DNA of 64,000 nt from Riemerella anatipestifer_E. Its GTDB lineage: Bacteria; Bacteroidota; Bacteroidia; Flavobacteriales; Weeksellaceae. Positions 39,647 to 47,931 of the stretch are shown here, piece after piece. The position numbers and the translations under genes were made by a program. A model generated the notes under the pieces. The model made no database searches. It saw only the letters and a program-made list of their open reading frames with translations, and was not told the origin of the DNA. The stretch's first letter is position 1. Each line of letters opens with the position of its first letter. Location: contig NZ_LEKU01000006.1 of NCBI RefSeq assembly GCF_009932355.1, forward strand, positions 62,001-126,000, given 5' to 3'.

Positions 39647-40552
39647 TTACTTCCACTTGTCCCACTTACCATCTATATCCTTGGGAGCAAATACAGACAT
39701 AAGACTCTTAAGCTCTGCCATATTTACGGAAGCGTTGTTACCGTTATTGAAAATATTATAGATTTCGTCCTTTTTTGTATCAATAAAAATATTGAAAGGA
39801 TAATTCATTTGAAACCCATTTTCATAAGTTCTAAGATTTAGCAAAGCGTCAGCCACAGCTTTTTTAGAATTATTATTGATACTTAGATTGTACATATTGT
39901 CTAACCCATTGCGATGATATTGGTAAAACGCTTGTCTAAAAGCTGAAAAGTCTGGTTTAAGAATATTATCTATCAATGCTCCACGTGTCCTTTGCCCTTC
40001 CATCTGCGACCACCCTTTATAGTTTTGATTTTGGGAGTTTTGAGCAATTTTTTGTGATTTTTCAAACCAAGGTTCGCCACCTTTATTTTGGAAAGAATCT
40101 GCATCGTAACCCAAAATAAGGTAAACATAGAAGCTTACCATATCTATTAAATTTTTGCCTGAGAATTGCCTTTCATTAAAAATTAAATTCTCGTTTTCGG
40201 CATATTCAAAACTAAAATTGGTATCGTTGATATTGAGAAGTGGACTTTCGTATTGTGTATTAAACACGGGACGAGTAGATTGCACCACCAAACTACCTCT
40301 AAACGAATTATTACCCGTTCTTTCCGAGATAATAATGGCAAAGTTGCATTTTATTTTTTCAAAATTTTGAAGTTTTTTTCCTGTCCAGCTGGTATTGTTT
40401 ATAAACTCTCTTAAGTTTTTTTCTAGCGTCTTAAATACTTGTGTATTGCTCCCTCCTACCTGTGCAAAATTAATCTGCACATTAGCTTGAAGCTCTTGCC
40501 CAAAAGCCAAAGCCCCAAAAAGAATTCCAAAAAAAGCGATTATTTTTTTCAT
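39647..40552 (-). CDS. DUF4835 secreted protein
   Basis: 301 residues. Signal peptide MKKIIAFFGILFGALAFG followed by QELQANVQINFAQVGGSN, the standard start of the Bacteroidetes DUF4835 family. Other family features are NFAIIISER, the VQSTRPVFNT segment, SFYVYLILGYDADSF near 145 and EGQRTRGALIDN near 190, with a final FAPKDIDGKW. Function is unknown; an envelope location is inferred. In many relatives it lies between coaBC and recN; here lysA follows it instead. Confidence 0.88.
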   Translation of the reverse strand: MKKIIAFFGILFGALAFGQELQANVQINFAQVGGSNTQVFKTLEKNLREFINNTSWTGKKLQNFEKIKCNFAIIISERTGNNSFRGSLVVQSTRPVFNTQYESPLLNINDTNFSFEYAENENLIFNERQFSGKNLIDMVSFYVYLILGYDADSFQNKGGEPWFEKSQKIAQNSQNQNYKGWSQMEGQRTRGALIDNILKPDFSAFRQAFYQYHRNGLDNMYNLSINNNSKKAVADALLNLRTYENGFQMNYPFNIFIDTKKDEIYNIFNNGNNASVNMAELKSLMSVFAPKDIDGKWDKWK

Positions 40553-40606
40553 ATCAAAAACTTATAAACCAAGTATCTTTAACGCTTAAAAAGAGAATAT
40601 ATTTTC

Positions 40607-41020
40607 TTAGTTAAGGTGAGGTTGCTCGTTATGCCTCAAACATACTTCCGCTTGAGGATATTTTTCTCTGATAAAATCCGCAGTTTTAATTGCCGCATAC
40701 ACAGAACGATGTTGACCTCCCGTACAACCAAAGGAAACTTGTAAACTTTCAAATCCTCTTGCTAAATAATCTTCTATGTTTATAGAAATGATTTTTTGTA
40801 CCAAATCCAAAAACTGAGGCATTTTAGTTTTTTCTTCTAGATAGAGTTGCACCTCCTGTTCTGCTCCTGTTTTGGTCTTATACTCTTCTTGTCTACCAGG
40901 GTTTAAGATACCTCTACAGTCAAACACAAAACCGCCTCCATTATCTGTATCATCTTTAGGAATGCCACCTTTTTTATAAGAAAAGCTATATACTTTTATC
41001 TTTAATTTGTTCTGTTCCAT
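40607..41020 (-). CDS. Stand-alone RapZ C-terminal-domain protein
   Basis: 137 residues. The sequence covers only the RapZ C-terminal domain: VYSFSYKKGGIP at the start, FDCRGILNPGR near 32, the substrate-binding SFGCTGGQHRSVY near 96 and HNEQPHLN at the end. The N-terminal kinase-like P-loop domain is absent. In enterobacteria RapZ is an adapter for RNase E that senses glucosamine-6-phosphate through this domain. Its start overlaps the prfA stop (TAATG), so the two genes are coupled. Function here is unknown; a sugar-phosphate or RNA role is inference. Confidence 0.88.
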   Translation of the reverse strand: MEQNKLKIKVYSFSYKKGGIPKDDTDNGGGFVFDCRGILNPGRQEEYKTKTGAEQEVQLYLEEKTKMPQFLDLVQKIISINIEDYLARGFESLQVSFGCTGGQHRSVYAAIKTADFIREKYPQAEVCLRHNEQPHLN

Positions 41021-42108
41021 TACCCTATATTTTCTTCCTCGCCTTTCATTTTCTCCGCATTTTCCGCCATGATTAAGGCATCTAGCATCTCTTGAATATC
41101 GCCATTCATAAAATTATCCAAGTTGTAAATAGACTTGTTAATCCTATGGTCTGTAACTCGCCCCTGAGGATAGTTGTATGTTCTAATTTTAGCCGAACGG
41201 TCTCCCGTAGAAACCATCGTCTTTCTTTGAGCCGCAATATCTCCTTGTACTTTTTGTAACTCTATATCGTAAAGTTTTGTTCTAAGCATTTCCATTGCTA
41301 ACTCTCTGTTTGCTAACTGAGAACGAGCTTGCTGACATACCACTACAATACCTGTAGGTTTGTGCGTAAGCTGTACCTTAGTTTCTACTTTGTTTACATT
41401 CTGTCCTCCAGCACCTCCAGAACGAGAAGTTTGCATTTCTATATCAGCAGGATTAATTTCCACATCTACCTCTTCAGCTTCAGGCAATACCGCCACCGTA
41501 ATTGCAGAAGTATGTACTCGCCCTTGAGATTCTGTCTCTGGAACTCTTTGCACACGGTGCACACCAGATTCAAACTTCATAATTCCATAAACGCCATCTC
41601 CCTCCACTCGCATAATAAGTTCTTTATATCCTTTTGATGCTTCGTTAGAATCGGTTACTTCATGCTTCCAGCCCTTAGATTTAAAATACATGGTGTACAT
41701 TCTGTAAACATCTTCAACAAAGATAGCTGATTCATCTCCTCCTGTTCCCGCACGAAGTTCTACCATTACATTTTTATCATCTGCTGGGTCTTTTGGAATG
41801 AGTAAATATTTTAACTCTTCCTCTATTGAAGGAATACGGTCTATCGCCTCTTGCTTCTCCATTTTAGCAAGGTCTACCAAGTCTTTATCAGAACCGTCTG
41901 CTATAATTTCATCTGCCTCTTTTATGGCATTGAGTGCAGTAGAATATTCATCAAAAACCTTTACTATTTTCCCCAAATCACTATATTCTTTATTAAGTGA
42001 GGAATATCTTTTTTGGTCAGAAATTACATCAGGCTGAATAATCAAATCCGCTACTTCATTATAGCGTTGTTTTATGGCTTCTAATTTTGGTATTAAACTC
42101 TTTGACAT
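41020..42108 (-). CDS. prfA: Peptide chain release factor 1
   Basis: 362 residues. RF1 reads UAA and UAG. The peptidyl-hydrolase loop is SGGAGGQNVNKVET near 230 (GGQ), the codon-recognition region contains VHRVQRVPETESQGR near 183 and the C-terminus has VTDHRINKS. Length and domain order are normal. A -7 element lies 22 bp upstream. It is joined to the RapZ-C gene by a one-base overlap. Confidence 0.97.
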   Translation of the reverse strand: MSKSLIPKLEAIKQRYNEVADLIIQPDVISDQKRYSSLNKEYSDLGKIVKVFDEYSTALNAIKEADEIIADGSDKDLVDLAKMEKQEAIDRIPSIEEELKYLLIPKDPADDKNVMVELRAGTGGDESAIFVEDVYRMYTMYFKSKGWKHEVTDSNEASKGYKELIMRVEGDGVYGIMKFESGVHRVQRVPETESQGRVHTSAITVAVLPEAEEVDVEINPADIEMQTSRSGGAGGQNVNKVETKVQLTHKPTGIVVVCQQARSQLANRELAMEMLRTKLYDIELQKVQGDIAAQRKTMVSTGDRSAKIRTYNYPQGRVTDHRINKSIYNLDNFMNGDIQEMLDALIMAENAEKMKGEEENIG

Positions 42109-42130
42109 TGTTCTCTAAACTATTAGTGAG

Positions 42131-42138
42131 CAAAGATA
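42131..42138 (-). promoter_or_regulatory. prfA promoter, -7 element
   Basis: Minus TATCTTTG, 22 bp upstream of the prfA ATG. No TTG -33. Confidence 0.55.
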
Positions 42139-42196
42139 AGGATTTTTTTATGTAGTAAGAGATACTAAACACTATTACATTTCTAAGAAAAATAAT

Positions 42197-42204
42197 TATC
42201 TTTA
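42197..42204 (+). promoter_or_regulatory. osmC -7 element, imperfect
   Basis: TATCTTTA differs from TAnnTTTG only in the last base and lies 25 bp upstream of the ATG. Confidence 0.35.
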
Positions 42205-42229
42205 CAAGCATAACTAATCATTTTGAAAA

Positions 42230-42652
42230 ATGAAAATAACTCTCAACAGAATTAATGACGATTTTTTATTTGAATGTACTAATAGTGCGGGCAATAGTAT
42301 ACTTCTAGATAATACCTCTCAACCTAATCCCAAAGGCGTTTCTCCTATGGAAACCATGTTAATGGCAGTGGCAGGCTGTAGTGGAATAGATATGGTTTCT
42401 ATCCTAAAAAAACAAAGACAAAATTTAACGAGTTTTAAAGCTGAAGTGGAAGGAACAAGAGTACCTATTGATGATGCTAAGCCTTTTAAAGCAATCTCCG
42501 TGAAATTTTTATTGGAAGGAGAAATCGACGAAAAGAAAGCTTTGAAAGCTGCTCAGCTTTCTTTTGAAAAGTATTGTTCAGTATCCAAAACTTTAGAACC
42601 CAATGTCAGCATTGATTATGAAGTTTATCTCAATGGCTCAATCCTTTCGTAA
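42230..42652 (+). CDS. OsmC/Ohr-family peroxidase-like protein
   Basis: 140 residues. Both redox cysteines are visible: Cys50 in AVAGCSGIDMVSIL and Cys116 in FEKYCSVSKTL. In this family they reduce organic hydroperoxides using lipoyl or other thiols. The spacing and GVSPMETMLMAVAGC block place it nearer to OsmC/YhfA-type proteins than to Ohr. Cytoplasmic; no partner gene is adjacent. It ends at a terminator shared with yebC. Confidence 0.88.
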   Translation: MKITLNRINDDFLFECTNSAGNSILLDNTSQPNPKGVSPMETMLMAVAGCSGIDMVSILKKQRQNLTSFKAEVEGTRVPIDDAKPFKAISVKFLLEGEIDEKKALKAAQLSFEKYCSVSKTLEPNVSIDYEVYLNGSILS

Positions 42653-42661
42653 ACAAGAAAT

Positions 42662-42694
42662 AAAAAAGGCTACCTATTCTAAGTAGCCTTTTTT
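42662..42694. terminator. Bidirectional terminator, osmC / yebC
   Basis: AAAAAAGGCTAC and GTAGCCTTTTTT form a 12-bp stem with a 9-nt loop between convergent genes. Confidence 0.85.
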
Positions 42695-42699
42695 ATTTT

Positions 42700-43440
42700 T
42701 TATAGTTTCTGCATTAGCTCGTCTGTAATTTCCATATTATGATATACATTCTGTACATCGTCATCTTCCTCAAACCTTTGTAACATTTTCATATTCGCAA
42801 TAAATTGCTCTTCTGATACAGATTTGCTAATATTAGGTATCCTCTGTAATTCTGCATTCTTAACCTCTATCCCCAGCTCATCTAATTTATGTGATAAAGA
42901 CCCAAAATCTTCAAATGCTGTAGTTACCATAACTTCCGTTTCATCAGAGTCTATATCTTCTGCACCTCCATCTATCATTTCCATTTCAAACTCTTCCCAA
43001 TCCATCTTTATCAAAGATTTTTCTAGCGTAAATATCCCTTTTCTATCGAATAGGAAAGAAAGCTCTCCATTCTTCCCAAGATTACCATCAAATTTATTAA
43101 AGATAGCTCTTACATTAGCCACAGTTCTAGTTGAGTTATTAGTAGTACATTCTACAAAAAATGCAACTCCACCTTGTCCATAGCCTTCGTAAGTAATCTC
43201 TTCATAATTCTCAGCATCTGCACCACTTGCCTTTTTAATGGCTCTTTCTACATTATCTTTAGGCATATTAGCCCCTTTAGCATTTTGTATGCATCTTCTC
43301 AACGCAGGGTTAGAATCTGGATCTGGACCTCCTGCCTTTACAGCTAATGCAATATCTTTTCCTATTTTAGAAAAAGTTTTTGCCATTTTATCCCAACGAG
43401 CCATCTTAGAGGCTTTTCTATATTCAAATGCGCGTCCCAT
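42700..43440 (-). CDS. YebC/PmpR family translation or transcription factor
   Basis: 246 residues, family TACO1/YebC. It starts MGRAFEYRKASKMARWDKMAK and has SNPALRRCIQNAKGANMPKDNVERA near 63, the family core, and YEGYGQGGVAFFVECTTNNSTRTV near 103. YebC proteins were first described as DNA-binding regulators; newer work links the family to relief of ribosome stalling at proline stretches. Which job applies here is not decided by sequence. It has its own TATTTTTG -7 element 24 bp upstream. Confidence 0.92.
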   Translation of the reverse strand: MGRAFEYRKASKMARWDKMAKTFSKIGKDIALAVKAGGPDPDSNPALRRCIQNAKGANMPKDNVERAIKKASGADAENYEEITYEGYGQGGVAFFVECTTNNSTRTVANVRAIFNKFDGNLGKNGELSFLFDRKGIFTLEKSLIKMDWEEFEMEMIDGGAEDIDSDETEVMVTTAFEDFGSLSHKLDELGIEVKNAELQRIPNISKSVSEEQFIANMKMLQRFEEDDDVQNVYHNMEITDELMQKL

Positions 43441-43464
43441 AATTATAATAACAATTTAGATGTG

Positions 43465-43472
43465 CAAAAATA
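43465..43472 (-). promoter_or_regulatory. yebC promoter, -7 element
   Basis: Minus TATTTTTG, 24 bp upstream of the yebC ATG. Confidence 0.55.
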
Positions 43473-43490
43473 CTAATTTTAATACAATAA

Positions 43491-43523
43491 AAAAACGCCC
43501 TCTTACAAGAAGAGGACGCTTTT
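43491..43523 (-). terminator. ompA terminator
   Basis: On minus CCTCTT and AAGAGG with further imperfect pairs (GCG with CGC) form a stem around a short loop, followed by a run of T. Between ompA and the yebC promoter. Confidence 0.55.
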
Positions 43524-43547
43524 ATTTCTAAGATTAGAAAATACTAA

Positions 43548-45020
43548 TTATTTTCTTTTCTTTTTTACTACTTTTTTCTTCACTACTGGAAGATCAGACT
43601 TCTGAAGAGCTTCCCAAGCAGCTGCATCAACAGCTTCTACAACCACTTTTCTATCTTTCATTCTCTCTTCGTTAGAAGCAGATGCAGGTACTGTAGCTTC
43701 AGCAGAACCAACTCCTTTAGATTTCAACTGAGACGGATTAACACCTCTAGCCTCTAAAGCAACTACTACAGATGCAGCTCTTTCTCTAGAAAGTTTCAAG
43801 TTATAGTTAGCATTACCTTTAACATCTGTGTGACCTACCACTAAGAAGGTACCTCCGTTAGAAGACTTAATTACTTCAGCCGCTTGATCTAACTTAGGGT
43901 TAGACTCAGTTCTGATAGATGCTTTATTAAAGTTAAAGAATATTCCATTCAATGCTCCAGTAGCATCTTTAGCATACTCAGACTGTGGCTTAGGACAACC
44001 ATTGTACTGTGGAAGACCTGGAACTGTAGGACACTTATCATCTTTATCTAATACACCATCATTATCTGTATCTGGCCAAGGACAACCGTTATTTTCAGCT
44101 GGTCCTGCAACTTCTGGACATGCATCATCCTTATCTAGTACGCCATCTCCATCTGTATCTGGCCAAGGGCAACCGTTGTTTTCAACTGGTCCTGCAACTT
44201 CTGGACAGTTATCATCTTTATCAGCGATACCATCTCCATCTGTATCTGGACATCCTTTTAACTCAGGTAAACCTGGTGTATCTGGACATGCATCATCTTT
44301 ATCTAACACTCCATCTTTATCTCTATCTCTGTTACCAAATCTAAAGTTTAATGAAGCTGACGCTTGCCAAAAGTTAGCTAATCCAGACTTATCTGTTGGA
44401 GTAGAAACATAATCTCCCTGGATACCAAGACCAAAGTTCTTAGTTAACCAAATGTTAGTTCCTAAACCAGTTGCTAAAGCAAAATGATCAGCTCTTCTCT
44501 GAGTGTATGCCTTATTTTCGCTATAACCTGCGTAAGTTACACCATTGTAGTAGTCAGTCACAGGGAAAGTAACACCTGTATAGTCATGTCTCAAGTAGTT
44601 AGCACCTACTCTTACATATGGGTCAAACCAAGAATCTTCGTTTCCAAAAAGAAGACCAGCAAATTTAAGCTGAAGACCAAGACCTGTCATCAACATAAAT
44701 TCTTTACCCATTCCAATTCTCTTGTTGTCAACATTACCTACTGAAGTTTGCCAGTCAAGAACTAACGCCTTGTTTAAGTTTCTAGCAACTGTAAGTTTAG
44801 ACAATGGTGGAGTGATTGTAAAGTTATTGATATTGTACAATCTCTTTCCTTCTCCTGTAAATGCTGTTTTTAAAACATCTCCAGCACCTCCTCCAGCAGC
44901 TACATGGTTCACGCCGTGAGCACCAACACCTATTAACCAAGGATTGCTAGTAGTCTGAGCAGAAACAGTAGTAGCAACAGTAAGTGCTAATGCTGAAATT
45001 CCTAATTTTAGATTTTTCAT
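43548..45020 (-). CDS. OmpA/OprF-like outer membrane protein with TSP3 repeats
   Basis: 490 residues. Signal peptide MKNLKLGISALALTVATTVSA, an N-terminal beta-barrel (25-235), four to five thrombospondin type-3 calcium-binding repeats (240-345; units such as DTDGDGVLDKDDACPEVAG with aspartates at alternating places and paired cysteines), then an OmpA domain with NFNKASIRTESNPKLDQAAEVI near 370, VVGHTDVKGNANYN and LSRERAASVV that binds peptidoglycan. A Lys-rich tail (VVKKKVVKKKRK) ends it. It anchors the outer membrane to the cell wall and is usually among the most abundant outer-membrane proteins of this group. Confidence 0.95.
   Translation of the reverse strand: MKNLKLGISALALTVATTVSAQTTSNPWLIGVGAHGVNHVAAGGGAGDVLKTAFTGEGKRLYNINNFTITPPLSKLTVARNLNKALVLDWQTSVGNVDNKRIGMGKEFMLMTGLGLQLKFAGLLFGNEDSWFDPYVRVGANYLRHDYTGVTFPVTDYYNGVTYAGYSENKAYTQRRADHFALATGLGTNIWLTKNFGLGIQGDYVSTPTDKSGLANFWQASASLNFRFGNRDRDKDGVLDKDDACPDTPGLPELKGCPDTDGDGIADKDDNCPEVAGPVENNGCPWPDTDGDGVLDKDDACPEVAGPAENNGCPWPDTDNDGVLDKDDKCPTVPGLPQYNGCPKPQSEYAKDATGALNGIFFNFNKASIRTESNPKLDQAAEVIKSSNGGTFLVVGHTDVKGNANYNLKLSRERAASVVVALEARGVNPSQLKSKGVGSAEATVPASASNEERMKDRKVVVEAVDAAAWEALQKSDLPVVKKKVVKKKRK
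44001..44330 (-). repeat. TSP type-3 repeat region in ompA
   Basis: Four to five tandem units of 22-24 codons of near-identical DNA encode the calcium-binding repeats; the middle units differ by few bases. Such tandem DNA can expand or contract by slippage or recombination. Confidence 0.8.
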
Positions 45021-45049
45021 AGAATTAAATAATTAAATAATTGATAATG

Positions 45050-45080
45050 CAAATTAAATATATTTTTTTGTTACTGCCAA
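45050..45080 (-). promoter_or_regulatory. ompA promoter, probable
   Basis: Minus TTG (45080-45078), 20-bp spacer and TTAATTTG (45057-45050), one mismatch from TAnnTTTG, with a 29-nt gap to the ATG. Confidence 0.45.
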
Positions 45081-45096
45081 AATTTTAGCTATTTTT

Positions 45097-45555
45097 TTAT
45101 TTTTTTTTGAATACGCGATTCAATTTAACTTTTGCTTCTCTCTCCTTAATCGCTTCTCTTTTATCGTAAAGTTTTTTACCTCTTGCTAATGCAATCAAAA
45201 CTTTAGCTTTACCTCTATCATTGATATAAACCTTCAATGGCACTATGGTATTCCCTACATCTTTCATCTTCTTACCCCACTTATCCAACTCTCTTTTATG
45301 AAGGAGCAACTTTCGTTCTCGCTTTATTTTATGATTATAGAAAGTCCCTAATTTGTATTCATCTATTGTCATATTGATAATATAAAGTTCTCCTTCTATA
45401 AATTGACAAAAACTTTCTGTGATAGATGCCTTAGAAGACCTCAAGGCCTTAATCTCCGTACCTGTTAAAACAATTCCTGCTTCAACTTGTTCTAAAATTT
45501 CGTACTCAAAACGAGCTCTCTTATTGGAAATACTGACAGTCTTCTGAATCTTCAT
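45097..45555 (-). CDS. smpB: SsrA-binding protein
   Basis: 152 residues. SmpB binds the tRNA-like part of tmRNA and takes it to stalled ribosomes. Signatures are NKRARFEYEILEQVEAGIVLTGTE at the start, KALRSSKASI near 39, the beta-barrel and the C-terminal basic tail (GKKLYDKREAIKEREAKVKLNR) that enters the mRNA channel. The partner RNA (ssrA) lies in this window at 26645-27041. Length is normal. Transcribed divergently from the ABC-F gene. Confidence 0.96.
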   Translation of the reverse strand: MKIQKTVSISNKRARFEYEILEQVEAGIVLTGTEIKALRSSKASITESFCQFIEGELYIINMTIDEYKLGTFYNHKIKRERKLLLHKRELDKWGKKMKDVGNTIVPLKVYINDRGKAKVLIALARGKKLYDKREAIKEREAKVKLNRVFKKK

Positions 45556-45605
45556 CTCGCCCTAATTAAATGCAATTACCATACCAACACACTAAAAACA
45601 AAAGG

Positions 45606-45634
45606 TTGTATTTTAAAAATTCTTCTTATTTTTG
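45606..45634 (+). promoter_or_regulatory. ABC-F gene promoter
   Basis: TTG (45606-45608), 18-bp spacer, TATTTTTG (45627-45634), 19 bp before ATG 45654. It excludes the longer frame starting at 45570. Confidence 0.7.
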
Positions 45635-45653
45635 TGCAAATTTACAAAACTAT

Positions 45654-47276
45654 ATGTTAACAGTATCAAATCTATCTTTACAATTCGGGAAAAGAGTTCT
45701 TTTCGACGAGGTTAATATAAAATTCACTAAAGGAAATTGCTACGGTATCATCGGTGCTAATGGTGCCGGAAAATCTACTTTCCTAAAAATACTTAGTGGC
45801 AAACAAGACCCTACTACAGGTAATGTGTCTTTAGAACCAGGCAAGAGAATGTCGGTGTTAGAACAGGATCACTTCGCATACGACCAATACACAGTGCTAG
45901 AAACCGTTTTAAGAGGTAATAAAAAACTCTTTGAAATCAAAGAGGAAATGGACGCTCTATATGCTAAACCTGACTTTTCTGACGAAGACGGTATAAAAGC
46001 TGGAGAACTAGGCGTTATTTATGATGAGATGGGTGGTTGGAACGCTGAGGCTGACGCTCAAACTATGCTTTCTAATGTTGGTATCAAAGAGGATATGCAC
46101 TACCAAATGATGAGTGAATTAGAAAACAAAGATAAAGTAAGGGTATTACTTGCTCAAGCTTTATTTGGTAGTCCCGATGTACTCATCTTAGACGAGCCTA
46201 CCAACGACTTAGATATAGATACTATATCTTGGCTAGAAGATTTCCTTGCTGATTATGAGAATACAGTAATCGTAGTATCTCACGACAGACACTTCTTAGA
46301 TGCTGTTTGTACTCACATTGGAGATTTAGATTATTCTAAACTTAATCTTTATACAGGTAACTATTCATTCTGGTATCAAGCCTCTCAATTAGCTACTAAG
46401 CAAAGACAACAGGCTAATAAAAAAGCAGAGGAAAAGAAGAAAGAACTTCAGGAGTTTATTGCCAGATTCTCTTCTAATGTGGCTAAAGCAAAACAAGCTA
46501 CCGCTAGAAAGAAAATGCTAGACAAACTTAATATTGAAGATATAAAACCTACTTCTAGAAGATACCCTGCCATTATTTTTGAACAAGAAAGAGAAGCAGG
46601 GGACCAAATCTTAGAAATTAAGGATTTAGAAAAGACTAAAGACGGAGAGCTACTATTCTCAGGGATAGACCTCAACTTAAAGAAAGGAGATAAGGTAGCT
46701 GTTTTATCTAAAAACTCTCTAGCTATTACTGAATTTTTCCAAATTATTTCTGGAAATTCTGAAGCGGATAAAGGTTCTTATCAATGGGGCGTAACCACTT
46801 CACAGTCTTATATGCCTTTGGATAATACTGAATTCTTCCAAGAAGACATCAACCTTGTAGATTGGCTAAGACAGTTTACCAAAAACGACGAAGAAAGACA
46901 CGAAGAATATATGAGAGGCTTCTTAGGGAAAATGCTCTTCTCTGGAGACGAAGCTCTTAAATCTTGTAAAGTTCTTTCTGGAGGAGAAAAGATGCGTTGT
47001 ATGTTCAGTAGAATGATGCTTCAAAGAGCTAACATTCTACTATTAGATGAACCTACCAACCACCTAGACCTAGAGAGTATTACTACACTTAACAACTCTT
47101 TGGTAGCATTTAAAGGAACTCTACTTTTAGCGTCTCATGACCACGAAATGCTAGAGACTGTTTGTAACCGTATCATAGAATTAACTCCTAAAGGTATTAT
47201 TGATAGACACATGACTTACGATGAATATCTTCAGGATAAAAAAGTAAAAGAACTAAGACAACAGATGTACTCTTAA
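45654..47276 (+). CDS. ABC-F ATPase, YbiT-like, one intact ATP site
   Basis: 540 residues from ATG 45654. Two ABC domains joined by the charged PtIM-type linker (240-310, rich in Lys/Glu/Gln), no membrane segment: an ABC-F ribosome-associated ATPase. NBD1 has Walker A IGANGAGKST (33-42) and Walker B VLILDEPTNDLD (176-187), but its signature reads SELENKDKVR (154-163), not LSGG. NBD2 has LSGGEKMR (441-448) and ILLLDEPTNHLD (461-472), but its P-loop reads LSKNSLAITE (351-360), lacking the GK[ST]. Only the site formed by NBD1 Walker A and NBD2 signature seems able to work. Ribosome role inferred from family; no antibiotic resistance claim is made. Confidence 0.93.
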   Translation: MLTVSNLSLQFGKRVLFDEVNIKFTKGNCYGIIGANGAGKSTFLKILSGKQDPTTGNVSLEPGKRMSVLEQDHFAYDQYTVLETVLRGNKKLFEIKEEMDALYAKPDFSDEDGIKAGELGVIYDEMGGWNAEADAQTMLSNVGIKEDMHYQMMSELENKDKVRVLLAQALFGSPDVLILDEPTNDLDIDTISWLEDFLADYENTVIVVSHDRHFLDAVCTHIGDLDYSKLNLYTGNYSFWYQASQLATKQRQQANKKAEEKKKELQEFIARFSSNVAKAKQATARKKMLDKLNIEDIKPTSRRYPAIIFEQEREAGDQILEIKDLEKTKDGELLFSGIDLNLKKGDKVAVLSKNSLAITEFFQIISGNSEADKGSYQWGVTTSQSYMPLDNTEFFQEDINLVDWLRQFTKNDEERHEEYMRGFLGKMLFSGDEALKSCKVLSGGEKMRCMFSRMMLQRANILLLDEPTNHLDLESITTLNNSLVAFKGTLLLASHDHEMLETVCNRIIELTPKGIIDRHMTYDEYLQDKKVKELRQQMYS

Positions 47277-47301
47277 GAGTAAAAAGAATAATGACAATAG
47301 G

Positions 47302-47351
47302 AAGAGAGGGCTGTAATTTGGTAGATTTCAGTCCTCTTTTTCAATATTAAA
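47302..47351 (+). terminator. ABC-F gene terminator
   Basis: AGAGGGCTG (47305-47313) pairs with CAGTCCTCT (47339-47347) with one G-U; flanking AA and TT extend the stem. A T tract follows (47347-47351). The loop is 25 nt. Confidence 0.65.
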
Positions 47352-47360
47352 AATAAGGCT

Positions 47361-47891
47361 ATGACAAAAAAATTAAAACTAGAAGAACTAGGCAGAATTG
47401 ATATAGAAACTTTTAAAAAAACTTCTAAAACACCTCTCGTGGTTGTTTTAGACAATATTAGAAGTATGCACAATGTTGGTGCTTTGTTTAGAACTGCCGA
47501 TGCGTTCTTAATAGAGAAAATCGTGCTCTGCGGCATCACACCACAACCACCTCACAGAGAAATACACAAAGCCGCATTGGGTGCTACCGAAAGTGTAGAT
47601 TGGATTTATCAAAAAGACATCTCAGAAGCTATAAAAGAACTAAAAACACAAGGCTACAACATTATTGGAGTAGAGCAAACCACAGATAGTATTTCTTTAT
47701 CCGATTTTGAAATCAATCCTAACCAAAAGTACGCTTTAGTTTTAGGAAACGAGGTTGAGGGTCTATCCGAAGAAGCCCTTTCTTTATATGATAGCTTTAT
47801 AGAAATACCTCAGCTCGGCACCAAACATTCGCTTAATGTAAGTGTTTGTGGTGGTATCGTAATATGGTCTTTTTTTAAAGCCTTAGTATAA
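47361..47891 (+). CDS. SpoU/TrmH-family RNA methyltransferase
   Basis: 176 residues, a SPOUT-fold SAM-dependent 2'-O-ribose methyltransferase without an extra RNA-binding domain. Motif 1 is LDNIRSMHNVGALFRTAD (30-47), motif 2 ALVLGNEVEGLSEEAL near 128, motif 3 IPQLGTKHSLNVSVCGGI near 151, which forms the knot. A role on tRNA or rRNA is expected; the exact nucleotide is not clear. It follows the ABC-F gene after a terminator and precedes the DUF885 gene. Confidence 0.9.
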   Translation: MTKKLKLEELGRIDIETFKKTSKTPLVVVLDNIRSMHNVGALFRTADAFLIEKIVLCGITPQPPHREIHKAALGATESVDWIYQKDISEAIKELKTQGYNIIGVEQTTDSISLSDFEINPNQKYALVLGNEVEGLSEEALSLYDSFIEIPQLGTKHSLNVSVCGGIVIWSFFKALV

Positions 47892-47901
47892 AATTTTTAA
47901 T

Positions 47902-47909
47902 TACTTTTG
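47902..47909 (+). promoter_or_regulatory. DUF885 gene -7 element
   Basis: TACTTTTG, 22 bp before ATG 47932. Confidence 0.5.
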
Positions 47910-47931
47910 CTTGCTATATAATTTATTGAAT

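Noticed and set aside
44001..44330. Regular repeats that could be taken for a CRISPR array
   Set aside because: Repeats lie in frame within ompA, encode TSP3 units and lack unique spacers.
44002..44412. Open frames on plus antisense to ompA (136 and 74 residues, repetitive)
   Set aside because: They mirror the tandem TSP3 repeats of the real gene; no start region or promoter, and repetitive composition comes from the sense repeats.
45570..45653. 28 extra N-terminal residues for the ABC-F protein
   Set aside because: The -33 and -7 elements lie within this stretch; MLTVSNLSL is the normal start.
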